Below are positions 1 to 12,900 of a stretch of 64,000 bases of DNA, one piece after another. The stretch's first letter is position 1. Each line of letters opens with the position of its first letter. The notes beneath the pieces were generated by a model. That model saw only the letters and a program-made list of their open reading frames with translations. It did no database searches and was not told the origin of the DNA. Origin of the DNA: Patiria pectinifera (lineage: Eukaryota; Echinodermata; Asteroidea; Valvatida; Asterinidae); the NCBI GenBank assembly GCA_029964075.1, contig CM057144.1, forward strand, positions 2,131,281 to 2,195,280, given 5' to 3'. The translations under genes and the position numbers were made by a program.

Positions 1-620
1 CACAAAGGTTCTACTGTCACTTTCGAAGCGGTTTGTAAACATATTGGCGTTTAGAAACCACGCAGTAACTGTCGGATGGGAGCCCTATTTCAACAACTCC
101 GCTTCTGATGTGATGCTTTTCCTCGTCGAAAAAAAAATAACAGCGCCCTCTGTCAAGTTTCTATAGTCTAGTTCCGAGACTGAAACATTCTGACTATTCT
201 GAAATTAAAGTATTAAGTCAGGCAACCGTCATATTCAAAATTAAAACCAGCATCTACAAGCCCAAAACGTGAAACAAGTCAGTTCAATAATATTTGCTAA
301 AGCATACATATCCTCCAAATCCATTTATTTCTGAAAAACGCAGCAAAATCAAATGTTGTACATTCCCTTTAACTGTACAAGTGTATTACACAACAATATT
401 GATTTTCAATTTTAATATATAGATCCACATTAAAAAAAAATCAAGCTGCATTTTACCTTAGTGCATTCCGCTGTAGAAAATGTATTAAACTTCAACATTA
501 ACCTTAAAATTAATACAGATTATTAAATGTTGTATACACCTTGAATGCACATAGCCAGTTTATTAAAAAGTAACACAAGAAGAATTAGGCATTTTACCCA
601 TAATTTATAATGGTAATATA

Positions 621-1145
621 CAGGGCAAGTCAAAAAGAAAGTTACCGAATTTTTTTTTTTTAAATATTCAAAAGCAATTAAATTTGAAACACCAATGAAG
701 TATATCCGAAAAGAGCATCTTCTTCCACCCATCTCAAAAAAGAAAAGAAAAAAGAATTACTGAAATTGATCCATGCTATCAAGAGTTATGGATGTTTTAC
801 TAAAAAAAACCAATCTGTATGGCTGTCCATGGAATGTCATTAGAAGCTATTGAGCTGGGCCTGTATTAGTTACAAATTAAATGCTTATGTTTCATTGAAG
901 TCAATATCGGCATTCATCGGTTCGTAGATTGGTAAATGATCAGTGGTGGTCAGCCGAGTTTTGTGGGGTTTTTTTTATTGAAAAAGACAAAACCTGCAAA
1001 TTGAGTATGTAAATTACGTGAAATGTTCACAGTTAAAAGTCAATAAGATGTACTTTATCCTCATTTTTTTTAATGTGAAACGGAGCAAGCCAAATATTTG
1101 TAAAGTATTGTTCAAATAGGGTAATTTTCTTTTTGACTCGCCCTG
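621..1145. mobile_element. Mariner-type MITE, about 525 bp
   Basis: Terminal inverted repeats of about 27 bp: CAGGGCAAGTCAAAAAGAAA at the left and its near-perfect reverse complement ending at 1145. CAGGG... ends are typical of the Tc1/mariner group. TA lies just left of the element; the right TA is no longer recognisable. No coding capacity. Confidence 0.6.
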
Positions 1146-1229
1146 CACATGTATGATTAACAAAACAAAATGTACTTCAATGTTTACTTGACATCCCTTC
1201 ATCAATTGTTAAACTGTTATTTATTTTAT

Positions 1230-1286
1230 TTATTTTATTTTATTTCTTTCTGGTAATGAAACCAAGGATTCCTCAAAAGTACCCTA
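1230..1286 (-). mobile_element. 3' end of a SINE-like repeat
   Basis: Reverse complement of the end of the repeat at 9475-9545: AGGAATCCTTGGTTTCATTA followed by CCAGAAAG and an ATAA-rich tail. Lies directly against the truncated MITE that starts at 1288. Confidence 0.45.
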
Positions 1287-1287
1287 A

Positions 1288-1465
1288 GGCCAAAAAAAAA
1301 AAGTCTCCGGTTTCTGGTATGGAGCTTGCCCCAAAAGTGGTGCGGCGACGCGGCTTTTTTTTTTTTTTTTTTATTTTTTTTTTTTTTTGTCAATGTGATG
1401 TGATGAAATGAAATGGTGCCCGACTTAGACTAAACTTAGTATGTAGAGAGAGCACATAAATCATA
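1288..1465 (+). mobile_element. Truncated Harbinger-type MITE (GGCC...AAGTCTCCGG family)
   Basis: Left end and about 170 bp of the same element found complete at 34108-34492 and 37605-37985. It starts GGCC, an A-run and AGTCTCCGGTTTCTGGTAT; the right half and right terminal repeat are missing. Confidence 0.65.
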
Positions 1466-1837
1466 AAGAAAATTGTCGTTTAGTAGGCCGGCACAGGGTC
1501 TAGTAGTGGCCGTAACTTGCAGGATTGCGCCAACCTCGATCTCCCAAGTGTTCCATTGGCTGAAATGATATTCAGATATTGCGTATAATTTGTTTAGTGA
1601 CTTGGTTCATTAATTTGGTTCATGAGATTTCAGGCATTTGACCAAATTAAGACAGTTAAACGGCATGGGCGTCGCCAGTTTTTTTCAAGGGGGAAGCAAA
1701 TTTTCGCCAAAAATTCCTTAACTTTTTCATTATAATCTCAATTTATCATTTTATTCGAGCGTGAGCAGGGGAGCATTTGCCCCCCCCCCATCAACTAATG
1801 TAAAATCAGGCCAGTGTCGAAGAGAAAATATGCCTAA

Positions 1838-1951
1838 AGCCCGGTTTATACTTCAAGCGAAAGTAAAAGTGAAGCGAAATTCCTGACATCAACAATACAT
1901 TAAAAGCGCGTCTACCATTGTTGACATGAAATTTGCTGTGTGAACCTGGCT
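1838..1951. mobile_element. Short AGCCCGG hairpin MITE
   Basis: Inverted ends AGCCCGGTTTATACTTC and its counterpart ending CCTGGCT, flanked by TAA and TTA. A shorter relative of the 186-bp element at 42471-42656. Confidence 0.55.
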
Positions 1952-2429
1952 TTAGACCAACTGGTAGTTATGAATAAATTGATGTGATCATGTGATTTTT
2001 TTCGACATTATCACGCAAAGAAGAAACTTGGCCTGTGGTTTGTTTTTTTACAAAGCAATGAGCAACAAAGAGAGCATTTTCGACCAAAGCATTTTGGACA
2101 CGAAAAAAATTACTGTAAAGACTATAACCAATTTGACCATATTGTTTTCAATAAAAACCCAAACTTTTAATTTAATTACGAATATGTTTGGCATTAATGA
2201 AATCAAACTTGAAGTCATATCAGAATGCCTTAAACTGGACTTAGTCTTACAAATCAAATAAAACATATTTATTGCATTAAGTTTTTCCTAAAAAAATATA
2301 TAAAAAATTACACACTCCAAAAATATACAAAATTAGACTCAAAGTTGCAAAATATGCTTTTTGCTGTTTAGGTTCTATAAATATAGAGTATATAAGTATT
2401 TATACGAGAGGCTGGTAAAGTGCGCCAAT

Positions 2430-2492
2430 ATTTCTCCAGCTTACAGGAAGATTTCTCCAGCTTAGAGGAAGATTTCTCCAGCTTAGAGGAAG
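2430..2492. repeat. Three tandem 21-bp repeats
   Basis: Unit ATTTCTCCAGCTTAGAGGAAG repeated three times without gaps, the first copy with two changes. Confidence 0.9.
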
Positions 2493-2909
2493 ATTGGGCT
2501 GTAACTCTAAGAATGTTTTCCAGCTTGTCATTGCAAAGCCCGAAGTTATGCAACAATCACATTAGCTCTCACGCAAGCTTTACGCTATAATTTTTTTAAC
2601 GTTTTTCAAAAATGTCAACTGTCAACCGCAATTTTAAGGTTGGTGGGTTAACGGGGCCCGATTTCTTGGCTCTGCTGACCGGCAGCGAAAAATCCCAGCT
2701 TACTATAGCAGAATATTCCCTGCTTAGCGTATTTCACGGGTCAGCTGGGAATGTTGGATCCTGCGCACGCGTGCATTCCGTAACTAAGGATTCTGTGCTT
2801 ACAGGGTTAGCGCAGAATTTTTCTGCTAGCGCGGTTAGCGCAAAATGGTGATCGCAAGCACGGATTCTTCGGTAAGCAAAGCCATGAAATTCGGCCCAGA
2901 TACACAGTA

Positions 2910-3096
2910 CAGTCGAATCTCGTTAGTACAAACTCTGTTAATACAAAATTCTGGTTATAACAAACATAAAGCCTTAGTCCCGACTGTGCATTTATGTGCA
3001 CAATGAATGGGACTGATGTTCCTCTTAATACAAAATTCTGATATAACAAACAATTTGGCTAGGTCTGAACGAGTTTGTATTAACGAGACTCAACAG
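2910..3096. mobile_element. Pogo/Tigger-type MITE, 187 bp
   Basis: Inverted ends CAGTCGAATCTCGTTAGTAC and CTGTTGAGTCTCGTTAATAC (read inward from the right), with internal subterminal repeats of TAATACAAAATTCTG. Perfect TA duplication on both sides (2908-2909, 3097-3098). Confidence 0.75.
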
Positions 3097-3923
3097 TATA
3101 TTGCTTTTTGGCCCATTGCTCAATTTGTATAATCCCATAATATATTCTCTAATTTGTACAAAGTCTTTAACCTTAATGTACAAAATGTGCAATCTGCTAG
3201 TGAAGGCTCTTGTAGTTTAAACTTGACAGAATAAAGAACAGAACAGAAAAGAAGCGCAGTTAGGCTTATAACTTATACATACAAATACCCAACTGTCTTG
3301 GAAGGGTTGCTGTAGTTAAAGCAGTTTAACCCTAAAAGGGCCGGGGGGGGGGGCGGAATCCTCCCCCTCCCCCCCTCAACATTTTCCGCGATAGCCTCTA
3401 AAAAAAATTATAAATAGCTGTTATGACTTTTTAGCCTCAAGCTTTGCGCATCTTTTGATACCAAAAACATAAAAATCGGACCACGGGTTGCCGCGTAGCG
3501 GAAAAATTTCCGGCGCTACGCGCCGTGAAAACTGAATTTTCCGATATACGTCGTGTACTCAGAGCAGAATTGTCATTCGTACATATGAATAATTAATTAC
3601 CAATAATTCCAAAACCCTTAGACCTATAGTCATGAAATTTCTTGGGTACGTTAAGGAAGAGTTGCTCTATGCATGTACTGAGTTTCCAAATTTTTCGTCA
3701 ATCGATGGCCGAGATCTTAGGATTCCGCCCCCTCCCCCAGCTGAGAGATGGTCAAAATAATCCGGCCCTTTTAGGGTTGAGCTGGTGGCGAAAGTACAGT
3801 TCTACGATGGATGCAGTACATCAGAATGATCAAGTTAAAGACGGACATTTTAAATTTGACAAAGAAAGAGATCTACCAATTTCCTTTTAATTACAGCGAA
3901 GAATTGCAGAGACGCAGCTAGGC

Positions 3924-3989
3924 TCATGCTTCTGCTAGGATGGGGTTTTTGACAACGCGGCCAGCAACTGGAAACTTCCCTTCAAAAGC
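3924..3989 (-). CDS. Terminal exon: end of cytoplasmic tail and stop
   Basis: Phase 0 acceptor ending ...tttgcag, then [20 protein letters not shown], Ala and TGA. Chosen because the upstream exon has a good phase 0 donor and this is the first downstream acceptor giving an open frame to a stop; the total then divides exactly by three. If the donor at 4614 were not used, the tail would read VSLEKNVC and stop at 4588. A possible poly(A) signal ATTAAA lies on this strand at 3886-3891, only about 30 bp beyond the stop. Confidence 0.72.
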   Translation of the reverse strand, partial: AFEGKFPVAGRVVKNPILAEA

Positions 3990-6900
3990 CTGCAAATCAA
4001 ACCAAAATGTATGGACTCAATAACAAACGGGGAAAAGAAAATCATCAGTACGATGGCTAGAATTCGTGAGAAAAAAAACGTAAGACAAGAAACACAATAA
4101 ATTAAGGGGCCACTTTGCTACCATCACGTCAGCAGGTTTTCCAATGATTGTGTTTTTTTGTTTAACACCTGAAACCACCAAAGCAGAATTTCAACACATG
4201 AATGGACAGCCTTTTGCTAAAGATAACTGACTTGATTATTTATACTGCTTTTTGACATTATCCACAAATTTCCATCAACTGGCGGAAAAAAAATCTTAGG
4301 TAACTTTTTCCGTCCATTTTTGATGAAAATTTGAGGGTGATTTTAAATATCAAAAAAAGAAAGAAAGAAAAGTATTCAACACATATTATAAGCCTACACG
4401 CCCATTCACATTTCAAAAACACTTTGGGTGGTTTAAGGTACTGTAAAAAAAAAATTACAACCACTGGAAAAACTGCTAACATGACAGAAGCAAAGTAGTC
4501 CCCTATATTGTGTTTCTTGTCATAAGCAGACTTGCATGGGACTTGGGACTCGATCCCCGAAACAATTCCAAGGCACAAACACAAAATTCAACAGACATTT
4601 TTTTCCAAACTCACCCTCTGGTCATAGTAGTTTCTAGCCTCCTGGCCGCTCGCCACGTAGGGCGTGACAAACTCGGGCTGCTTCACCGTCCTCCCTGCAA
4701 CGGGATTGAAGTACGCGTACATGACTCGCGGCTCGTACACCAGATACCTACGCCGCCGTCTTCGTAGTCGGAGGACCAAGAAACAACAGAGGCAGGACAG
4801 GACCAGCAACAGGGCTATCACGGCCAGCAGAATCAGCACAGCCGTCAACAGTGACATGGAGTCACCTAAACAACAGATGAGGCAAAGATAATGTGCTTTT
4901 ATAGGTTCTCACTGAGGTAGTGAAACTATCTCAAGAAAATTACGAACAATCAGTGTAGGGCTTGGAATTTTGACATTTTTACTTAAAAAGAAAATGCTTC
5001 CACGTACATGTACACCGCTTTTTCAATGAAACTAGCAAATGTGTGTTTTTCTCATATTAAGTTACAATTCGTCGCGTCAGTGCGACAAGGTCGTAACTTA
5101 ATTCTGCAACAAAGTCGTAACTCGCGCGAATACGCGCTGTGCAACAAGGTCGAATCTCGACGTGCATTGGCTTTGTGTACATCCGGGTTATTTAAGTAAT
5201 CTACGACCTTTGACACTCTGAAACTTGCATTTCACGTACGGCGCACTTTAGGAGATATGACCTTGTTGCACGTACACGGCAAATTTTTGTCACCAAGTGG
5301 CTCTGTAATCTGTATGCTTAAAATACAACTGCATATTTGCAGTTTGAAAAGTTTACATTTTCTGCAGAGAAACCTTCATACAGTTTAAATTTGACAAGAT
5401 TTTACGTGTTCACAATTAGTTCATGTGTCCAATTGCTGTGATGAAATAAAAACAACTATTGTGTCTGTCATGAAATGAGTACAAAAGGTTGATTTGAGAG
5501 CGTTTTTCAGGTCCTGTTTCGCACTGATAGCAACGTGCAAACGTCTCTAGTCAAACGCTGGTCAAAATGTCATAGTAAAACCTCTGGATAAACAGGACTC
5601 CCTGCAGCGTAGTATGAATGCGCGCGGCTATTGGTTACCAGCGAAGCAACCAACCCCAGTAGGCTGGTTCCAAATAGTCGACTAGCGTAGTCAACCACCG
5701 TCGACTAGACAGAGTTTGGGCAAACGTTAGTTAACCATTGGTCAACTATAGTCCTTGCGCGAACTTGGCCTGTGCTTTAGATATACAAAGACCCTTTACC
5801 ATATGCACACACCAACTATTCAAACATTTCAAAAGTGATCACAAAGATTTCCACAATGTGATTTAGCTAAAACTCTGAAGCAAAGTGTCTATATAAATAA
5901 ACATGTACCTGGCGCCACGGTTGGGGCAAAAGTAACTGGTTTCTCCGTAGGTACAGGAATAACTGACTCGCAGTTGGAGCCGGTGAATGCAGTGGCACAT
6001 CTGAAATTGGACGGCAGAAACATGTGTAAGGTTTAGAGTCTGATCACTCATTTGAGATAAAAAAAATGTTGAGATAAACCAACATGAGGCCCAGTTATAA
6101 TAATAATAATAATATCAAAGTCTTATATAGCGCACGTATCTACCAACTATTAGGTACTCAAGGCGCTGGAGATATGTCTATTATTAAAGAAAGGTAAATA
6201 AAGTTTATGAGAAATATGAGACCCATTATGTGGCACCTTATAAGGGTTTACAAGGTGCTGCGGCGCATATTGCAGCCACTGCCAGAAACACCAGGGCAAA
6301 CCCCTTCTCTTAGCGACAAGTGTTACTGGGTTCTTTAACGTGCATTACACAACACGAGGGACCTACGGCTTTACGTCCCATCCGAAGGACGAAGCAATAA
6401 TGGTGAAGTGCCTTGCTCAAGAGCACAAGCACCATGTTCCAACAGTCAGGATTCGAACCCATGTACCACGGCACACGGGTTGAACACCGTAACAATTGGA
6501 CCACAGTACCCCACGTACATGCACCATGTGACTGTCATGGCAAAAAAAACATTAAACAGTAACAGCTACATACATTCGCATTATGTCAAATTAAGTGGGG
6601 TACTTCTATAGTCCTGTTGCCCCTCTTCTTAAGAATTTCTTCTGTATGGTACAGTCTAACAAAGACTAGCCATAAGTACCCGTGATGACCTTCATATGCA
6701 AGGCATGACTGCCTGGGTTACATGTACGCATTAACCAGGCACATCTCTGCTGCTGTGAATGTTACGCTCTTTTTAAGAAACAATGCTAGATTGAACAAAG
6801 GTCTAAAACAGCCAGGCAACTAATACAACCTATAACTTAATTGATGCTGTTTTATGACGAGAATACCAAGCAGCAGCTCGGATTTTACAATGTGCTTTCG

Positions 6901-9900
6901 TTCATCTCCAATGGAGTACCAAAGTGTGACGTCATTTAGAACCAGAAAGTGTAGTGCAAACAAATGGAGTACGCGCACGTGTTGGTTCACGGGCTGAATC
7001 ACGCGCTAATGTCTTTTACACACATTTTGTGCGCGTGACGTATTCACTTCGGTACTCCAATTGCTGAACTTCTTACCTGCATGTATAATCCAAGGCTGGG
7101 TAATTGCCAGAGACATCACACGTCCCTCCGTTCTGGCAGAAGTTGGGCGGGCAAGCAGTTGTGGAGACTGCGGTACACAAGAGAGTACGGGAAGAAAATG
7201 AAACACCACTGCGTCTCAAGTGCTAGCCTGTCTTTTTGGAGTTGTATACACTAATTCGGCAGCAGTCATTTTCTGAGTTACGTGGCGCCAGGCTCGCCCG
7301 AGTCGCACTCCAGTAATACGAGCACACTCTGGACCCCTTCGACCTAAGCGTTACCAAAAGGCGCGCGTGTCTTGTCTTTAAGAACGCTTGGGACACGCAC
7401 GCGAATGTTGTTACACCTTAAAAATGGCTTGTTCGTTGAAAAAAAAGCCATGCAGATCATAGCACTTTGACGTCTTGATGTGCATTTTTTAAGTCGAATC
7501 TACCGAAGTACAAGTCTTATTGGGTTGAAACTTAGCATGTACTTAGATAGGGATGATATATCAATACCTGAAAGACTGTACCCGTTTTACCTCAGTAATC
7601 AACTGTTATTTTAATACACTGGTGCAAAAAAAGCCTCTCGAGCATTGATTTCATTGAGCACGACACAACCCCGACTCACCCATAGCGGTGACCTGAGGAT
7701 CCACATTCAGTGTGGTCTGTCCGTCTGTTAGTGCCCTCGATGATGACAGTGTCGACAACATCGACTCGATCACTCTGGCGGTGATGGCTGACTCTGCTGG
7801 GACCTGGACGACACCCATGAACATCACTTTGCCGTCTCTTACAACCAACTGGACTGGATGGACTTGGTTTATGTCACTTGTTGCTGGCGTTAGTCCCAAC
7901 TCAGATTGAATCTTTCAACAAACAAACAAAAGAAATTCAGGACCAGATTTATATACCAACAAAATACCATGGGGTAAAAGTATCCTACTGAAAAGTGTTC
8001 AAGGATTGTTAAAGGTACAGTCCTTCATTTGTAATTTGTGCATTGTGTTCGTTTGAAGCAACAAAAGTACTCAAAATCTAAAGAAGGGAGCTCAAAACTA
8101 ACTTGATGCAGTTTTAGCTCAGAGAATGCTGTTTATTCCGAGGAAAACAATATTCTAGGATCTCGATTTCAAATCAAAAGTTACTAGGTCACGTTTTGAA
8201 TTCCGCCCGAATTCAGCCTTTTCATTCAGCTTATTGCAGCTACGCAATGTTGCGCGCTGAACTGACAAATTATAGCAACGCGATTCGTAGAATTGAAAAC
8301 TAGCTACTAATGGAAATTTCAAACGATGCGTCTTTAGACGCATGGCCTTCTTCATCGTTTTCTTCAAAATGACAGCTTGCCAGAAAAACTAATTTCACAG
8401 GGAGTTTATTAGTCCTATTACTATCTTTAAACCGAGTATGATGTTCAACAATAATTTTGTCAAGTAACTTTTTGGATAGCTGCATCCGACCGTATACAGG
8501 GCGGCCGGATAAAACCAAACATGCTTGAGTATTTTCGCATCTGATTTCACCGGATCCAATTTCACTGGACGCAATTTTTTCTAATCAGATTCACAAAGGA
8601 AGTCACATGGTTGTCATCATGTGACTGGTCATCATGTGACAGATTTTAGGAGGAATCGGGCATGTGTGCGGTAACCTTAACCGCAACGGTAAAAAAATAC
8701 CATCGATGGGGTGATCTGGGAAACTGGTAAAATCGGGAAGGTGTGGAAAAAGCTAAATACGCAATTAACTTACCACTTTAGCCACCACCGCCAACAACCC
8801 AGGTGTACTGATGTCGCCTAAACCTAATGCAGTCCCGTTGATCCCTTCCACATTCATTTCTATCGTTACTGCTCGGAATCCTAGAAAAAAAAAAATTATT
8901 ATGAAATTGTTAATCAGAATGACGCAACCAGTCTTCTGCTGGTTGTGGTTCGAGTGCTGCCCGGGGCTATGGTGGGTGTTCCCTTGGGTGTTCCCTTGAG
9001 CAAGGCGCTTTGTCATTCATTGCTTCTCTCCACCCAGGTGTATAGGCCCTGTGAGGGCAGAGTTGGTTACTGTGAGAGGTTGATTACGGCCAAGAGCGCC
9101 GAAATGGTTGCCTACCAGTTGGTATCCTCCCCAGGGAGTTGAGAATGTTTCAGGGTTGTTAACCCCTTGAACAGGGGTAATAATAATTGTAAAGCGCTTT
9201 GATACCCAGTTTCAGGGTGGCGTACCACATTGGTACTTTCCTCGCCTTCCACCAAATTGTGACCTCAGTCATCGAATCCCTAGACCTGGGCGTGAACAAT
9301 ATGTGGATTGGGTTTTCAGCCCAGATTTTCACTGCCTGATTTAAATCATAGGTGTTGTGTGTAAGTTTTTCCCAGAATATTCTTCTGGGGTTTTCCTCCC
9401 ACCTCTAAAACTGTAATTTCTTCTCATTGTCTTCTCTCCACAGGTTTCTTCAGGCTTGCGAGCTACAGTGCCTAGGGCGCTTTTGAGGAATCCTTGGTTT
9501 AATTACCAGAAAATGATTAATAATAATAAATAATAATAATGATACCCAGTTTATACAAGTTATATAAATGCCTGTTATTATTATCATCAATCCAGAGATC
9601 TACAGTCCATAAATCCATAGGTCTTCTGGAATGCGCGGACCGCTTGTAAATATACGTAAGCTGTAATAATGCTACTGTCACTGACCGTTTTGGGTGCAGC
9701 TGTTTCCAGAACTGTCCCAGAAGTATCCGTCGAGTTCCCGACAGGCACACCTGTATCTAGCAGGGAGTTCACTGAAGGGGACTGGCAGGCAGTACTGGCC
9801 AGGTGTCGCTGCACAGAGGCCAGGATTCAATACACACGGATCTGTCAAGATAATTTAGAAGAAAAAAAAAGGACAATGAAACTTCACTGTTTTCCACTTC

Positions 9901-12900
9901 ATTTTAATTGCAACGTTATGCAGGGGACCTGGGCTCTGTGGATAATGGGTGATAAGACAGGCTAGGTCCCTTCTGGGCCGAGCAAAAGCCTGGCAGGCTG
10001 AAATCACAATTGCTAATTCTCACCTGTCTGACAATTTCTTTGAATACAGGTGCAGGTGAAACGATTGATGCCGTCTTCACAGGTTTCCCCGCTCAAGCAA
10101 GGGTTGGGATTACAATCGTCGATGTCTGTGAGGTAGAAAGAAAATCCTGTCAGCATGTTGTGCATTTCCCCAATGAATTGTTAGAAGCACTGTGTGCTCA
10201 GTGCTTTATTACAAGTGCGTGTGAGAAAGTAGCAGTTGGCTTGGCAATTAACCCTCGGAGTCGAGTGACCAAAAAAATCACACCGTGAAACCACATGGAG
10301 AATTTTATCACCACACTGTTTCTAGGTCAATAACCCCCTCATGCACAAGATATAGGCAGGTCACATGGCCTTCGTGTGGGCCAGGATTGTTTACGACCTG
10401 TCTGAGCTCTGGGCGGCACGAGGGGTTGACACAGAGAGATCGGCGGCACAAAGATGTTGGCCACTAAGATCTCCAATTACTGCACAAAGGCATTAGGCGC
10501 CGCTTGGGGCTGCTGTCTTTCAACACTCCTTACTCGGCAGTGGTTAGGGTCTGGCCAATGGGAGTCTACAGGCTTGTGGTGTATACCAGGGGTGAGGATT
10601 ACATGGAATCTTGGCCTTATTGGCCAATTGAAAAAAAAGTGATGACCATATTTGGAAAATGTGGAGAATTTTATCACCACGTGGCTACACCGAGGGTTAA
10701 AGGTACTGTAGGTATAGTTTTTTTCATCAGATGTTTTTGTTGGATGTCCAATTTAAAAGTTGACAAGATCGGTTAAATCCTTGAAACCAGCAATTGTTAT
10801 TTTTTTATTTTTTTACAGAAGGGTACCAATAGTTTCACAGAGGATCAACTTCAAATGAGTAAAGGAGTAATGCATGGATGATATTTAAGTGCGCGACAAC
10901 CAACCATTTGATGGTCTACTAAGCAGTACCTGCATAGCACTGTCAACATGAAAGGTACGAATTCCTCTTTGATTCACTTCAGTTAAAACAAAACAGCAGC
11001 AGTCACAAGAAATACTACCAACTGACCTGTCTCACAGTCGCTTCCTGTGAAACCTTCTACACAAGTACAGGCGTAGCTGTTCAAGCCGTCGTTACAGGCT
11101 CCCCCATTCATGCAAGGGTCGGGATCACAATCATCAATATCTACAAATTAAACATGGACACAGACGGATAATCAGACAATTAAGCTTTGAATCCAACCCA
11201 GACAATGATCAAAACATTCAACCTGTTCGTCCATTTTTTTTGCCATTATGAAGAGGAGTGTGTGGTTTTATGTATTTCAAGTCTTGAATTTAGAACGCAA
11301 TTCCAGTTCCAAAGGCACGGTTGGAGTGATTCACAGCTCGGCGTAATAGCTCAGCTTAATCTACAGCTGGTCTACCTGTGCTCACATTGAGAATACTTCT
11401 TTAGTGGGACGCTAGTACGACAGACCAACATCCCAAATGTCAAAAAAAAAAGGAGTTCTAGCGCCCCAGTTAGTGGGACTAATACCGTCTGAACTTGATG
11501 AAGTTTAATTGATGTCAATGTATATGAGGATGGACTTCAACAAACTGTTATGTGGCTCTGCCTCCTAGACACAGGACGCAGTGGCTTCTGTTTTGGGCAG
11601 GAAGTCAAAATCAGCAAAAATACTATTTTATACTGACCTATTTCACAGTCCTTTCCTGTGAACCCCTCTACACAAGTGCAAACGTAGCTATTGGTGTCAT
11701 CTTCACAAGCTCCTCCATTCATACATGGGTTGGGATCACAGTTATCTGCATGTAAACAATCAAACCGATTGAAATAGAAAAATAAGTTATTCTCAACGAT
11801 GACAAATGTGCAAATTTTGATTGTAGCTCAGCTCAGATCAAGAAATTCATAAGACAGCTGCAATTGAAAGTGGATGCTGATGAAAAGGAATTTGTCAAAA
11901 ACTATGAGCTAGGTGAAGCAACTTACCCCTTGCAGTAACTGCAGAGTCCACATCCAGGGTACTCTGTCCATCAGTTAAGGGCGCTGCAGCAGCTTGTCTG
12001 GATAAGACTTCCATGATGGTGTCAGCAGTTACAGGCGAAGCCACTGGGACGAATATATCACCTGTGAAAACTACACCATCTAGTCCAACGGAAATCGCAC
12101 CGCTGACCGATTCAACGTCGCTGGTTGTTGCGTTCTCTCCAAGTACACTTGCAATCTGGAAAAGAACGAGATGAAACTTGTGTCAACATTTCACAATCAA
12201 GCTGGTGACTTATACTAAGTCAAAGAAGTCTGCCACCACATGAAAATTACGGACATGCCATTGATGAGCCCCCTCTTTTGAGGTTTATCCTTGCATTTCA
12301 TCCAGGATGCAATCAAAGTCGGCGTATGGCTTACCACTCTTGCCACCAGGTCTGCCAACGCCCTGGACGCTGCAGAGTTAGGATCTGTGTAGTCTGCAGG
12401 GTCGAGAGCAGAGCCGTTTACTCCTCTGACGTTCAGTACAACTGTAACAGATCTCACACCTGAAAAGCAAGGATCAAAATGAAATCAATGTGTAAAAACG
12501 CAGTATACAGAAGATCCTGATCATTGACGCCTCGCTGTAGAATTCTAGTGATTTACTGACAACTGTAGAGTAAGCACTGACAAATACCTCAGGTGGCAAA
12601 TGGTTTTGCGGTTATACTGTCTAATTCATGTTGCGTCTAATTGGCATCTTTTAATGAGGATGGACTTCAACAAACTTGCCAGAGTGCTCATCATGCTAGA
12701 CACAGAATACCTTGGCTATTTTCACAGCAATCCAATTGGCAAACACACACTATTTTATACTGACCTATTTCACAGTCGTATCCGGTGAACCCCTCTACAC
12801 AAGCGCAGACGTAGCTATTGATGCCATCTTCACAAGATCCTCCATTCATACAAGGGTTGGGATCACAGTTATCTTCATCTAAAAATCGAACACAGGTGAC

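Larger units (their letters stand above)
1..3923. other. 3' flank of the lectin-mucin gene, no supported gene
   Basis: AT-rich non-coding DNA with several MITEs (listed separately), a T-rich stretch near 1355-1390, C/G homopolymer runs near 1780 and 3345-3375, and no open frame that looks coding. The 3' UTR of the mucin gene must begin at 3923 and run leftward, but its end is not clear. Confidence 0.6.

Noticed and set aside
6098..6520. A tRNA gene, because of the GGTTCGAATCC box
   Set aside because: The A box and stems are degraded and the body with an (ATT)n tail marks a tRNA-derived SINE.
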